A DNA stretch of 34,247 bases, from contig JAPLAM010000011.1 of assembly GCA_026393275.1 (NCBI GenBank), positions 1-34,247 of the forward strand. The letters are read 5' to 3'. The position numbers were made by a program, and so were the translations under genes. The notes beneath the pieces are model-generated. The model worked only from the letters and a program-made list of their open reading frames with translations, ran no database searches and was not told the origin of the DNA. Source of the stretch: Arthrobacter sp. GTDB taxonomy: Bacteria > Actinomycetota > Actinomycetes > Actinomycetales > Micrococcaceae. Positions 26,277-34,247 of this stretch are shown here, one piece after another (the first letter of the stretch is position 1; the number at the start of each line of letters is the position of its first letter).

Positions 26277-26802
26277 GTCTGCCCGGCCGTGCACCCCCAA
26301 TAATGCGCTGCTTACAGCGATGTAACGATGCCACCATTGGACTCAAGAAACCGGAAAGTCTGACCCGTCGCGACTGATTCACAGGCCCATTAGATCGCAG
26401 GAGTATAGGTATGGTGAAGCGCTCCGCGGGGGACCGCTGCGCGCACAGCACGCAATCGCCGTTAGCCCCGACGGTATCCTCGAACGAAGGACTTGATCCT
26501 GGCCACAGACTCGCTTGTCGCAAAATAAATGCACCGACCGTGAGCCCGCCTCCTTGAGGGATGCGACTAACCACGGGCCGGCCGACAGCACCAACGGACT
26601 TAATCTGCGTCCTAGTAGACGAATGCCCTCAGACAGACACCAGCGGCCTTCGGGGTCCGACTACAATTCGACCATCGGATTTCAGGAACATGTCACTACC
26701 AACGCGACCCCTCCACTGATGCCCCATAGTGGCTCTCTCCGTCGACGATAGGACTGGGACCGCGTGACAGCATGAGTGGCTGCCTTGAGCGCGGAACAGC
26801 AT

Positions 26803-26834
26803 GCTGCGCAGGCGGGGGAGCCCGCCTGCGCAGC
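26803..26834. repeat. Perfect 14-bp hairpin
   Basis: GCTGCGCAGGCGGG (26803-26816), loop GGAG, CCCGCCTGCGCAGC (26821-26834). The plus strand continues TCAGTCGTCTTCTTCC, pyrimidine-rich but without a clean T-run, so it could end a short RNA or be a DNA-level structure. No gene precedes it. Confidence 0.6.
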
Positions 26835-26855
26835 TCAGTCGTCTTCTTCCCCTAA

Positions 26856-26981
26856 AGACAGCCTGCGTCTCCGGCTGCGACCGCCGTCTTACCTTAGAGA
26901 CAGCGTGCCTCTCCGACTGCGACCGCCGACCTACCTTGCAGACAGCGTGCGTCTCCGCCTGCAACTGCCCGTGTCCCTAAT
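26856..26981. repeat. Three tandem 42-bp repeats
   Basis: Units begin AGACAGC at 26856, 26898 and 26940. The first about 30 bases of each unit (AGACAGCSTGCSTCTCCG then CTGCRAC-like) are well kept and the ends diverge. 42 bp is four helical turns, so equivalent faces are aligned; it is also 14 codons, but the encoded repeats look unlike real proteins in every frame I checked. They follow the hairpin by 21 bp. Confidence 0.75.
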
Positions 26982-27516
26982 AGGCGGGGTACAGCACGGA
27001 AGCAGGGACCGATGAACTGAATCTGCTCCGCCTCCAAGAGGCTCGTGCGGAGGCCTGACTAAACCCAGGATCCGCCGACCCAACACTTCCGGCCCTCAGT
27101 TCGGCTGCAGCCCCAAGCACCCGGTTAGTGGGAAAGGTGGCGCAGTCGTCGGGACCGTCCTCTCGGATTCGATCCGGGCGCGGGGGGACCGAGCGCACAC
27201 AGCACTTTCGGCGGCGAGACACCTGGAGCCCGCTAGGACCTCGGATGGTCATGGCCCCAATCTCATTCAGCTTGCACGGATGGATCGCGGCCGGCTGCGC
27301 TGCGGAATCGCAGAGCGGCCGGAACGAAGATAGTCACGTGCCTTTGTCTAGGACATGTACGACGGAGTAGGGTCGACAAACATCCCGGTATGACCGAGTT
27401 AGGCCAAAATGGGTTGCAATCATAGTCTCGCTGTCGACCGTGATCCGACGCATGTCAGACGCAGATGGAAAATCCTGCAACATCAGATGCCGGCCTGCCG
27501 TGGTGGGACTTGGAGC

Positions 27517-27530
27517 GTTTCACGTGAAAC
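27517..27530. other. parS site 6
   Basis: Perfect GTTTCACGTGAAAC. Confidence 0.95.
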
Positions 27531-27697
27531 ATGGAAGACGGCAGTTTGTACGCGGCATAGAGCGCGGCCAGCAATGCCCGGGTGGCCGCGGCGACCCTTT
27601 ATTAGCGGCACCATCGACGGCCTCACCAGCTGATGCGCACTCTGCCGGAGGACGACTGGCGGGTTCGCCTCCAAGTGTCACTCTGCAGGGACGCGAT

Positions 27698-27711
27698 GTT
27701 TCACGTGAAAC
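27698..27711. other. parS site 7
   Basis: Perfect GTTTCACGTGAAAC, 181 bp from site 6. Confidence 0.95.
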
Positions 27712-28381
27712 GGTCATCGCAGAACGATGGTGACGGTAGTACTTCCGTGACACCTGTCGCTCAGGGGAGTAGCGGAGAATCCAGAGACCGCAGCTCGGTC
27801 GGAGCCTCACCTTCCGGTTAGGCGATCAAGGTCAGCCGGCTGCCCACGCGGATTGCCCGTCCATGCTCTTGCCATGCGCGCCATTGCCTCGTTTGTTGTG
27901 CCGGCTCATACTGCCGCGCTCTGCATAGCTTTTCTCGCAGTACCATGCCCCGACTTGGGCCACCCAGGCTCGGCTCCACCCCGCCCAGGACTGCCTAGGA
28001 CCGCCAGTTACACCCTCCCGCGCCCGCCAGCTAAGACCTGGACCGGCCTGGAAGGGGTTGTGATAGGGCCATCTACCTGCCGGAGGGACCGTTGAGCTGG
28101 CCCGGGCCACACGGAGACTACCCATACCTTCATGGATGCTCGTAGAGAGCCCGGCAACGGCAAGCACACGGGGATAGACACTACGTTGAGGCACCTTTTC
28201 ACCAACGAATTCCTCCACAGGACGCGAAGAAGCAACCACGCGGTGCCTCAGGTCGCAACAGCAGCGACGGCAGATCATGCGGCTCCGCGCATCCGGGTTC
28301 AACTAACGGCTTCTAGAGGCAAGGATTCGGTCGAGTATTCGCCCCTGTATGCCAGAAATCCCTAGGCCTGGCGCAGAAATC

Positions 28382-28417
28382 AAAAAACAGGACCTGTTTC
28401 ACGTGAAACAGGCCCTG
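28382..28417 (-). terminator. Intrinsic terminator of the parAB operon built on parS
   Basis: On the minus strand, CAGG-G-CCTGTTTCAC pairs with GTGAAACAGG-T-CCTG (a G-U wobble at the single mismatch), and TTTTTTG follows at once. It begins about 26 nt after the parB stop codon. Stem plus T6 make it a textbook intrinsic terminator. Confidence 0.9.
28396..28409. other. parS site 8, core of the parAB terminator
   Basis: Perfect 14-mer extended to the 20-bp palindrome CCTGTTTCACGTGAAACAGG (28393-28412). It forms the stem of the terminator at 28382-28417. Confidence 0.95.
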
Positions 28418-28442
28418 CCGGAAGGATAGGTTCGGAAAGCGT

Positions 28443-29702
28443 CTAGCTGGGGCTCCCCGGGGTGAGGACTTCCATGATTCGATTTAGATCCTCGACGCTG
28501 GCGAACTCAATGCTGACGCGTCCCTTGCGAGCCCCCAGCGAAATCTTCACGTTGGTGTCCAAACGATCGGACAGCGACGAGGCCAGATAGTCGAGGCGCT
28601 CGTGCCGGGCGCCCGGGCGCGGGATGTTGTTCTTTGTGGCAGCGGCAGGGCTCTGGTAGAGCGTTACTGCTTCCTCCGTAGCCCGGACAGACATGCCCTC
28701 AGCCACGATCTTCTGAGCGAGGCGTTCCATCGCGGCTGCGTCAGGAAGGGCTAGGAGCGCACGGGCGTGTCCCGCGGAGATCACGCCGGCGCCCACGCGA
28801 CGCTGCACCAGCGGCGGCAGTTTCAGCAAGCGCAGCGTGTTGGACACCTGGGGTCGCGACCGCCCGATCCGGTCGGCGAGCTGCTCGTGGGTGGTGCCGA
28901 AGTCCTCCAGCAACTGCTGGTACGCTGCCGCCTCTTCGAGCGGATTCAGCTGGCTCCGGTGAAGGTTCTCAAGCAGGGCATCACGGAGGAGGTCATCATC
29001 GGTGGTGTCGCGAACAATTGCCGGGATGGTGTCCAGCCCGGCCGCCTGTACCGCACGCCAGCGCCGCTCACCCATGACGAGCTCATAGGGTTCGCCACCT
29101 TCTTCGGTTGAAGTCCGCACCACAATTGGCTGGAGGACGCCGATTTCTCGAACTGAATGAACCAGCTCCGCCATGTCATCCTCATCGAAGACCGAGCGGG
29201 GCTGCTTGCGGTTGGGGTGAATGTCCGAGACCGCGATTTCAGCAAAGCGGACACCGGGAACCTCTATCAGGTCTACGCCGTTATCCCGAGACTCATTGAC
29301 AGCCACCTCCGGCGAGGTGTCCGTCTTTTCTGAGTCCTCGGATCCGCTCTTGGTCGCGGGAGCTTTCCGGGCCGTGGCCTTTTTAGCAACCGGGCGGGCA
29401 GGCTCAGCCTGGGCGTCGTCTTTGGCACCCTCGGCCTTCGCCGCAGCGAATATCCCGGCCTGGGCCGCCGGCTGAGCTGGAGCCTCCGGTGTGGAAGACG
29501 CCGTCGTCTTCTCTGCCTGGACTTCGTCCGGAACGGCGGCCTCTTCCATCAGCACAGCATCCGGGGTCCGCTTCCTGGCCTCAGGAAAGAACAGATCAAC
29601 GGGTCGGGACGGCGCCGTACCGTTCCCGGAGGCGTTAGCCGAGGCGGAACTTGGAATCAGCGCGCCAAGTCCACGGCCAAGGCCGCGTCGCTTATCGCTC
29701 AT
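28443..29702 (-). CDS. parB: Chromosome partitioning protein ParB
   Basis: 419 aa. The N-terminal [13 protein letters not shown] (4-16) is the ParA-stimulating peptide. A long Ala/Pro/Lys/Glu-rich, probably disordered linker spans about 40-140. The CTPase domain shows the GERRWRA motif at 211-217 and [14 protein letters not shown] at 245-258, and the parS-reading helix-turn-helix ([20 protein letters not shown]) lies at 271-290. The C-terminal dimerisation region is present. ParB clamps on parS, slides and spreads, and recruits SMC. Start ATG 29702 with GGAGGG upstream. It lies next to eight parS sites. Confidence 0.97.
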   Translation of the reverse strand: MSDKRRGLGRGLGALIPSSASANASGNGTAPSRPVDLFFPEARKRTPDAVLMEEAAVPDEVQAEKTTASSTPEAPAQPAAQAGIFAAAKAEGAKDDAQAEPARPVAKKATARKAPATKSGSEDSEKTDTSPEVAVNESRDNGVDLIEVPGVRFAEIAVSDIHPNRKQPRSVFDEDDMAELVHSVREIGVLQPIVVRTSTEEGGEPYELVMGERRWRAVQAAGLDTIPAIVRDTTDDDLLRDALLENLHRSQLNPLEEAAAYQQLLEDFGTTHEQLADRIGRSRPQVSNTLRLLKLPPLVQRRVGAGVISAGHARALLALPDAAAMERLAQKIVAEGMSVRATEEAVTLYQSPAAATKNNIPRPGARHERLDYLASSLSDRLDTNVKISLGARKGRVSIEFASVEDLNRIMEVLTPGSPS

Positions 29703-29770
29703 GGATAAATCCCTCCATTGGAAGAGCCCGGCATGCTCCGGCTCTGGCTAGTGCAATTGTTGAGAAGATT

Positions 29771-30838
29771 CTAACGTTCAGCAATTTCCGCTGCGGCTTC
29801 CAGATAGGATAGAGCGCCGCTGGAGGAAGGGTCGTACGTCATCACGGTCTGCTGGTAGCTCGGAGCCTCGGAAATTCGCACTGAGCGCGGGACAACAGCA
29901 CCGAGCACCTGCTCCGGGAAGTGCTCACGGACCTCCGCCGCCACCTGCGCCGCCAGGTTGGTGCGGCCGTCGTACATCGTCAGCAGGATGGTCGAGACCA
30001 CAAGATCTGCGTTGAGGTGCTTCTGGATCATCTCGATGTTCTTGAGCAACTGGCTCAGGCCCTCCAGCGCGTAGTACTCACACTGGATGGGGATCAGAAC
30101 CTCACCGGCAGCACAAAACGCGTTGACGGTCAGGAGCCCCAGGCTCGGCGGGCAATCGATGAAGATGTAGTCGAGCCGCTCCTCACCGTTCTTGGCCCGT
30201 TCCTTGGCGTAGACGTCAATGGCGCGCCGCAGTCGCTGCTCGCGGGCTACCAGGCTGACGAGTTCGATCTCGGCACCGGCCAGGTGGATGGTTGCCGGGG
30301 CGCAAATGAGTTTGGCGATGTCCGGGCAGGGTGCCACCACGTCCTGCAACGGCACGTCGTTGATGAGCACGTCGTAGATGCTGTCGACGTCGGCGTGGTG
30401 TTCAATTCCTAGCGCGGTGGAGGCGTTGCCCTGCGGATCGATGTCAATCACCAGCACGTTGAGGCCGGCGGCGGCCAGGGCGGCGGCAATGTTGACCGTG
30501 GTGGTGGTTTTGCCCACCCCGCCCTTCTGGTTAGACACCGTGAAGATGCGGGTCTTCTCCGGCTTCGGCAGTTCCCGCCCCAGCAGCCGTTCGCGACGCT
30601 TGTTCTCGTGTGCGAGCTCTCGGGCAATCGGGCTGGAATCGTCAATGGAATCCAGTACATTGCTGATCGAGGAAACGTGGGTTTCACGTGAAACGCTGGC
30701 CGACGCGGCGGCTCCGGCAACCGATACCGTTTGCTTGGACGACAGGCCGTGAGCAATAGCAGGCGCTGAAAAGGCCCGCGCTGACCCCAGGGACACAAAC
30801 GGCGGAATCCGTTGTGTGGAGGCTTCGCTACTGCTCAC
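29771..30838 (-). CDS. parA: Chromosome partitioning ATPase ParA (Soj)
   Basis: 355 aa. The deviant Walker A KGGVGKTTT lies at 105-113, Walker A' IDIDPQGN at 131-138 and IFIDCPPSLGLLT later on. An unusually long N-terminal extension (about 95 residues) precedes the ATPase domain. The GTG at 30838 has only weak GAGAG upstream, but no other start lies before the conserved domain. ParA-ATP coats the nucleoid and pulls ParB-parS complexes apart. The extension contains parS site 9, read as VSRET. The parB gene follows after 68 bp. Confidence 0.96.
   Translation of the reverse strand: MSSSEASTQRIPPFVSLGSARAFSAPAIAHGLSSKQTVSVAGAAASASVSRETHVSSISNVLDSIDDSSPIARELAHENKRRERLLGRELPKPEKTRIFTVSNQKGGVGKTTTTVNIAAALAAAGLNVLVIDIDPQGNASTALGIEHHADVDSIYDVLINDVPLQDVVAPCPDIAKLICAPATIHLAGAEIELVSLVAREQRLRRAIDVYAKERAKNGEERLDYIFIDCPPSLGLLTVNAFCAAGEVLIPIQCEYYALEGLSQLLKNIEMIQKHLNADLVVSTILLTMYDGRTNLAAQVAAEVREHFPEQVLGAVVPRSVRISEAPSYQQTVMTYDPSSSGALSYLEAAAEIAER
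30681..30694. other. parS site 9, inside parA
   Basis: Perfect GTTTCACGTGAAAC within codons for V49-S-R-E-T53 of ParA, in the poorly conserved N-terminal extension. Confidence 0.95.
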
Positions 30839-30923
30839 TGGACACTCTCACTCTCATTCGGCTGTTGCTGCCGGTTACTAGCCTAACCGCTTCCCCAAGA
30901 AGACTGAGGGCACCGGGCTGGTG

Positions 30924-31574
30924 CTACGCAATCTTTCGAGGCTTATTCACAATGATTCGGACCACGGTGGTGGGTTCTTCGAGAAGGTCCTCGCCGACCA
31001 CTACCACGGAGGTCTCGACACCGCCGAGTTTACGGATCACTTTGGCCGCCTTTTCAATTTCCTCGCCGGCGCTTCGCCCCTTGATGGCGACGACCTCGCC
31101 CTTGCCGTCGAGCAGCGGAATGGTCAGTCCGGCCAGGTTCGAGAGGGCTGAAACCGCCCGGGCAGTGACAACGTCCGCCTTCACCAGGCCCACGGCGAGT
31201 TCGGCCCGGGTCCGCATCACCGTCACGTTCTCCAGCCCGAGGTCATCGACCACTTCCTGCAGCCAGATCACCCGGCGTTCAAGCGGTTCGATCAGGGTGA
31301 GCTCCAGATCAGGCCGCGCGATGGCGAGGCAGAGTCCCGGAAGCCCGGCTCCGCTGCCGACGTCGGCAACGTGGCTTCCGCGGGCGATCTCGCGTTCAAT
31401 TACGGCACAGTTGAGGACGTGCCGGCTCCACAGCCGGGGCACTTCACGGGGCCCGATCAGGCCGCGCTCGGTGCCGGAGGTGGCCAAATGCTCAACGTAG
31501 CGCTTAGCCAGTTCCAGCCGGTCACCAAAAATAGATTCGGCGGCCTTCAGTTCGGCCGCGGTAATTTCCACCAT
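30924..31574 (-). CDS. rsmG: 16S rRNA (guanine-N7) methyltransferase RsmG (GidB)
   Basis: 216 aa from ATG 31574 (a TTG at 31577 adds one residue). SAM-binding motif VADVGSGAGLPGLCLAI, preceded by RLWSRHVLNCAVI, and LELTLIEPLERRVIWLQEV. It methylates G527 of 16S rRNA near the streptomycin site. GGGG upstream serves as a modest ribosome site. It sits between jag and parA in the universal origin-proximal order. Confidence 0.96.
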   Translation of the reverse strand: MVEITAAELKAAESIFGDRLELAKRYVEHLATSGTERGLIGPREVPRLWSRHVLNCAVIEREIARGSHVADVGSGAGLPGLCLAIARPDLELTLIEPLERRVIWLQEVVDDLGLENVTVMRTRAELAVGLVKADVVTARAVSALSNLAGLTIPLLDGKGEVVAIKGRSAGEEIEKAAKVIRKLGGVETSVVVVGEDLLEEPTTVVRIIVNKPRKIA

Positions 31575-31591
31575 CAAGCTACCCCGCGGAT

Positions 31592-32215
31592 TCAGTCTGC
31601 GGAGACAACGATGTGCCGGTCGGCACCTTCGCCTTCGGACTCACTGACGAATCCAAGGTCAGCGACGGTGTCGTGCACGATCTTGCGTTCGTAGGCGCTC
31701 ATCGGGGCCAACGCGACGGGCTCGCCCTTTTCCTTGACCGCGGCAATGGCGTCTTCGGCGATCTGCTGCAGGTCACCTGCACGGTCCGCACGGTAGCCGT
31801 TGATATCCAGCACCAAACGTGATCGGTTCTCCGTGGCGGAGAGCACCGCCAGGCGGGTCAGTTCCTGGAGAGCCTCAAGCACTTCTCCGTCGCGGCCAAC
31901 CAGGCTTTCCAGCCCGGTGCCTTCCTCCTCGGCGACGATGGAGATGTAGGTGCGTCCGTTGCGGACCTCGATGTCGATGTCGCCATCGATGTCGGCGATG
32001 TCCAGGAGCTCCTCGAGGTAATCTGCGGCGACGTCGCCCTCTTCCTCCAGGCGGCTCGCCGAGGTGCCCTTCGCGGAAGTCAGGCCGTCATTCCCGGAGT
32101 CGTTCCCGCCCTCGACGGCGTCGTCGTCCGAAACCTCGGGCTCAAGTCCATCCTGGACTTCGTCCTGCGCAGGTGCGTCGGCGGAAATAGCGTGTTCGGT
32201 GCTCTCGGCAGACAT
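31592..32215 (-). CDS. jag: RNA-binding protein Jag / KhpB (KH and R3H domains)
   Basis: 207 aa. An acidic, low-complexity N-terminus (1-60) precedes a KH-like domain with LESLVGRDGEVLEALQELTRLAV and a C-terminal R3H domain (YERKIVHDTV, R-x3-H). The Jag-N domain of Firmicutes is absent, as is usual in actinobacteria. It binds RNA with KhpA and affects cell-wall growth and division. Its ATG overlaps the yidC stop by one base (TAATG). Confidence 0.93.
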   Translation of the reverse strand: MSAESTEHAISADAPAQDEVQDGLEPEVSDDDAVEGGNDSGNDGLTSAKGTSASRLEEEGDVAADYLEELLDIADIDGDIDIEVRNGRTYISIVAEEEGTGLESLVGRDGEVLEALQELTRLAVLSATENRSRLVLDINGYRADRAGDLQQIAEDAIAAVKEKGEPVALAPMSAYERKIVHDTVADLGFVSESEGEGADRHIVVSAD

Positions 32216-33186
32216 TACTTCCTCTTCCTGTTCTTGCGCTGGGGCTGGACGCGCTGGCTCTTCGTGGCGATAGCGGCAGCGGCAGCAGCCGCTTCAGCCT
32301 CGGCGTCGGCCTTCTTGGCACCCGTGAGCGGCAGAGCCGGGAGGCCCCTGGCGGCACGGCGCTCGGCGAGGGCCTTGGCGGCGGGGGATCCGGGCGTAGG
32401 CATACGGCGAATTACGAAGAACTGCTGGCCCATGGTCCACAGGTTGGTGGTCGTCCAGTAGATCAGGACACCGATGGGGAAGTTGATGCCACCGACACCA
32501 AAGACCAGCGGCAGGATGTAAAGCATCATCTTCTGCTGGCGCATGAACGGGCTCGCCATGGCTTCTTCGGACATGTTCTTGGCCATGATCTGCTTCTGCG
32601 TGATGAACTGCGAGGCGGTCATCGCGAGGATCATGACAACGCTGAGGACCACTACGGCCACATTGGTGGCCCCGCCGTGCAGCAAGGCGGCGGACAGCGG
32701 AGCGCCGAAGATGCTGGAGGCATCGAATTCCACCACCTGTTCGTGGCTCATGGCCCCGATGCCGGCGCCCTGGTCCTTGGCGGCCGAGATGCCGGAGAGC
32801 ACCTGGAACAGCGCGAAGAAGAACGGCATCTGGATCAGCATCGGCAAGCAGGCAGAGAACGGGTTGGTCCCGTGCTTCTTGTACATGGCCATCTGTTCCT
32901 GCGCCATCGCCTGGCGGGAGAGCTGGTCGGTTTTGCCCTTGTACTTGTCCTGAAGCTTCTTCAGGTCCGGCTGCAGCAACTGCATGCCACGCTGCGCCTT
33001 GATCTGCTTGACGAAGACGGGGATCAGGGCCGCACGGATCACCAACACCAGCCCGATGATGGACAGTGTCCAGGTCCAACCGTTGGCGGCGGGCAGTCCG
33101 ATGGCACTGAGGCCATCGTGGAATCCGATCATGATGATGGAAACCAGCCACTTGAACGGGGCCATTATTGTTCCAATAAAGTCCAT
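32215..33186 (-). CDS. yidC: Membrane protein insertase YidC
   Basis: 323 aa, the short Gram-positive type without the large periplasmic domain. The first helices and the loop KQIKAQRGMQLLQPDLKKLQDKYKGK match the family, with the catalytic-groove arginine in the first conserved helix region (RAALIPVFVKQ). Later come the NPFSACLPMLIQMPFFFALFQVL and NFPIGVLIYWTTTNLWTMGQQ segments. The C-terminal tail is Ala/Lys/Arg-rich and probably touches ribosomes. It inserts membrane proteins alone or with SecYEG. Confidence 0.96.
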   Translation of the reverse strand: MDFIGTIMAPFKWLVSIIMIGFHDGLSAIGLPAANGWTWTLSIIGLVLVIRAALIPVFVKQIKAQRGMQLLQPDLKKLQDKYKGKTDQLSRQAMAQEQMAMYKKHGTNPFSACLPMLIQMPFFFALFQVLSGISAAKDQGAGIGAMSHEQVVEFDASSIFGAPLSAALLHGGATNVAVVVLSVVMILAMTASQFITQKQIMAKNMSEEAMASPFMRQQKMMLYILPLVFGVGGINFPIGVLIYWTTTNLWTMGQQFFVIRRMPTPGSPAAKALAERRAARGLPALPLTGAKKADAEAEAAAAAAAIATKSQRVQPQRKNRKRK

Positions 33187-33202
33187 ACGATATCCCTATT
33201 CG

Positions 33203-33610
33203 TCAGGCCGCAAAACGGCCTTCTCCATCAGACTGAGCAGCAAGGTACTTGTCCGGGTTATTCAGCACAACAATCGTGGGGGTGCGGCCTTCGGGCCACT
33301 CCCGATGCCCGGCGGGGACGTGGTCCACACCGCCGGAATTCCATGGGTGACAGCGCGCGAGGCGTCGCGCGGCGAGCCAGCTTCCCTTGACGGCGCCGTG
33401 CACCGTGATCGCCTCCAACGCGTACGCGGAGCAACTCGGAAAGAAGCGGCAAACCTGTCCGTACAACGGGGAGACCACCTTGCGGTAGGCCATCAGCAGC
33501 AGGATGAGGAGGTTGCGGGGCAGGTTCCAGACCGCACGTCCGAGCCAGGAGGCAGCGGCTTTGAGGCGAACTCCGGGAGCAGGGACGACGGCGGCAGTTG
33601 AGTTACGCAC
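33203..33610 (-). CDS. yidD: Membrane protein insertion efficiency factor YidD
   Basis: 135 aa. The family core AYRKVVSPLYGQVCRFFPSC-SAYALEAI is present, including the conserved Cys pair, followed by HGAVKGSWLAARRLARCHPWNSGGVDHVP. It is a small peripheral membrane protein that helps YidC. GTG at 33610 overlaps the end of rnpA by 8 nt. The C-terminal tail (about 40 residues past the core) is longer than in E. coli. Confidence 0.95.
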   Translation of the reverse strand: MRNSTAAVVPAPGVRLKAAASWLGRAVWNLPRNLLILLLMAYRKVVSPLYGQVCRFFPSCSAYALEAITVHGAVKGSWLAARRLARCHPWNSGGVDHVPAGHREWPEGRTPTIVVLNNPDKYLAAQSDGEGRFAA

Positions 33611-34013
33611 GCGGGGTCCCTTCCTGTGTTGTCTCGTAAGAAACTGTAGAAGCGGCCTGTGGAAGGCGGCTGCCCAACCGTTTCAGGGTCGTCTGTAAAG
33701 CGGCGTCGTAGTCGCTCAACAGATCATCCCAGCCGGCTGCCGCCGAGGCGGGCAGTGCCCGGACCACGATAGCGAACCCGCTGGGATATTTCTGCAGCGA
33801 CAAGGCGCCGGCTTCTCTTAGTCTCCTCTTAACGAGGTTCCTGACAACAGCGTTCCCGACACTCTTGGAAACGATGAAACCGATCCGGCTTGGTTCACCG
33901 GCAGCGATAGCTGCCGTATATAACACTAAGTTCCGGCGTCCATTGCGGACGCCGGAACGTACAGTTGTCGAAAAATCGGTTGGGGTCCTCAGACGGTTCC
34001 GGGTGGCTAGCAC
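33603..34013 (-). CDS. rnpA: Ribonuclease P protein component
   Basis: 136 aa. The RNR motif region RIGFIVSKSVGNAVVRNLVKRRLREA is complete and the N-terminal RLRTPTDFSTTVRSG is typical. It supports RNase P RNA in 5' processing of tRNAs. It starts with GTG at 34013, 41 bp after rpmH, in the usual order. Confidence 0.96.
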   Translation of the reverse strand: MLATRNRLRTPTDFSTTVRSGVRNGRRNLVLYTAAIAAGEPSRIGFIVSKSVGNAVVRNLVKRRLREAGALSLQKYPSGFAIVVRALPASAAAGWDDLLSDYDAALQTTLKRLGSRLPQAASTVSYETTQEGTPRA

Positions 34014-34054
34014 CGTTCGACTCGCATAGGGATGGTGACCGACGAGTCAGTTAT

Positions 34055-34192
34055 TTAGGCCGACAGCTCGGTGCGGCCCTTGCCACGACGGGCTGCCAGG
34101 ATGGCACGGCCGGCACGGGTACGCATACGAAGGCGGAAGCCGTGCTTCTTGGCTCGACGGCGGTTATTCGGCTGAAAAGTCCGCTTGCTCAC
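34055..34192 (-). CDS. rpmH: 50S ribosomal protein L34
   Basis: 45 aa, reading [20 protein letters not shown] at the N-terminus and ending GKGRTELSA, a full-length L34. GTG start at 34192 with GGAG about nine bases upstream. The bases from 34193 to the window end are its leader; dnaA is expected beyond on the opposite strand. Confidence 0.98.
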   Translation of the reverse strand: MSKRTFQPNNRRRAKKHGFRLRMRTRAGRAILAARRGKGRTELSA

Positions 34193-34247
34193 GTTAGTTA
34201 CTCCAGTGGATCAAAGGTGCGCCCACCCGATCAAAAAAGGGGAAGAA

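Larger units (their letters stand above)
23438..28381. other. About 5 kb gene-free, parS-rich centromere-like region
   Basis: No frame here carries a recognisable domain, a convincing ribosome site or the GC-rich third positions of genuine genes in this window; the longest open frames (209, 191 and 156 codons) read as random, Arg/Ser/Pro-rich sequence. Base composition is visibly less GC-rich (sampled lines 50-70%, many near 55%). It contains eight parS sites, two DnaA-box arrays, tandem repeats and hairpins listed separately. Flanking operons both point into it and end in intrinsic terminators. I infer a transcription-poor ParB-loading platform. Confidence 0.75.

Noticed and set aside
26776..27015. 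14-residue repeats encoded by the 42-bp tandem repeat
   Set aside because: Open in both strands but no ribosome site and no protein-like context; treated as a DNA repeat.
27832..28302. A 156-codon minus-strand open frame upstream of the parB end
   Set aside because: No Shine-Dalgarno, no family resemblance, composition like the surrounding non-coding DNA.
23438..28441. tRNA, CRISPR or insertion-sequence remnants in the gene-free region
   Set aside because: No cloverleaf, no regularly spaced repeat-spacer pattern, no transposase fragment or terminal repeats seen.
30943..30951. TTATTCACA, a one-mismatch DnaA box
   Set aside because: Single copy inside the rsmG coding sequence; likely chance.

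Overview
The window is a piece of a high-GC Gram-positive chromosome. It most resembles Arthrobacter or a relative in the Micrococcaceae, judged from GC-rich codon use, frequent GTG starts, family make-up and gene order; no 16S rRNA gene is present to confirm this. The right end carries the conserved origin-proximal block rpmH-rnpA-yidD-yidC-jag-rsmG-parA-parB, all on the minus strand. dnaA would be expected just beyond position 34247.

Layout. (1) 1-7160, minus strand: an ABC ATPase cut by the window edge, a PAP2-phosphatase/diacylglycerol-kinase fusion, an MFS transporter, an ABC-F ATPase and a lipobox-bearing MecA_N-type penicillin-binding protein. (2) 7227-11237: a NarL-type two-component system divergent from an FtsX-fold permease and its ATPase, an arrangement like the corynebacterial heme-responsive ChrSA/HrtBA locus. 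(3) 11234-14148: a phytoene-desaturase-like flavoprotein and a GT87-like membrane glycosyltransferase. (4) 14149-15227: about 1.1 kb without ordinary genes, holding two short ORFs with strong ribosome binding sites, a 17-bp tandem repeat and several hairpins. (5) 15228-17285: a histidine phosphatase and the CCA-adding enzyme. (6) 17457-23354, plus strand: Nudix hydrolase, MurJ, a MurJ-associated truncated pseudokinase, then trxB and trxA. An exact GGAAT-N18-GTT match to the SigR/SigH thiol-stress promoter lies upstream of trxB. (7) 23438-28440: about 5 kb with no credible gene. (8) 28443-34192: parB to rpmH.

The most unusual part is region 7. It holds eight perfect 14-bp parS sites, and a ninth lies inside parA. 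It also holds two DnaA-box arrays whose boxes are spaced 12 bp apart, a 42-bp tandem repeat beside a perfect 14-bp hairpin, and many CTAG tetranucleotides that are scarce elsewhere in the window. Both flanking operons (trxBA and parAB) are transcribed toward it and each ends in a strong intrinsic terminator. The parAB terminator has a parS site as its hairpin stem. I read the region as a transcription-shielded centromere, possibly with an origin-like or DnaA-titrating element inside it.

Functional themes: envelope biogenesis (MurJ, pseudokinase, PBP, YidC), thiol redox control (TrxB/TrxA), RNA maturation (Cca, RnpA, RsmG, Jag) and chromosome segregation (ParABS).
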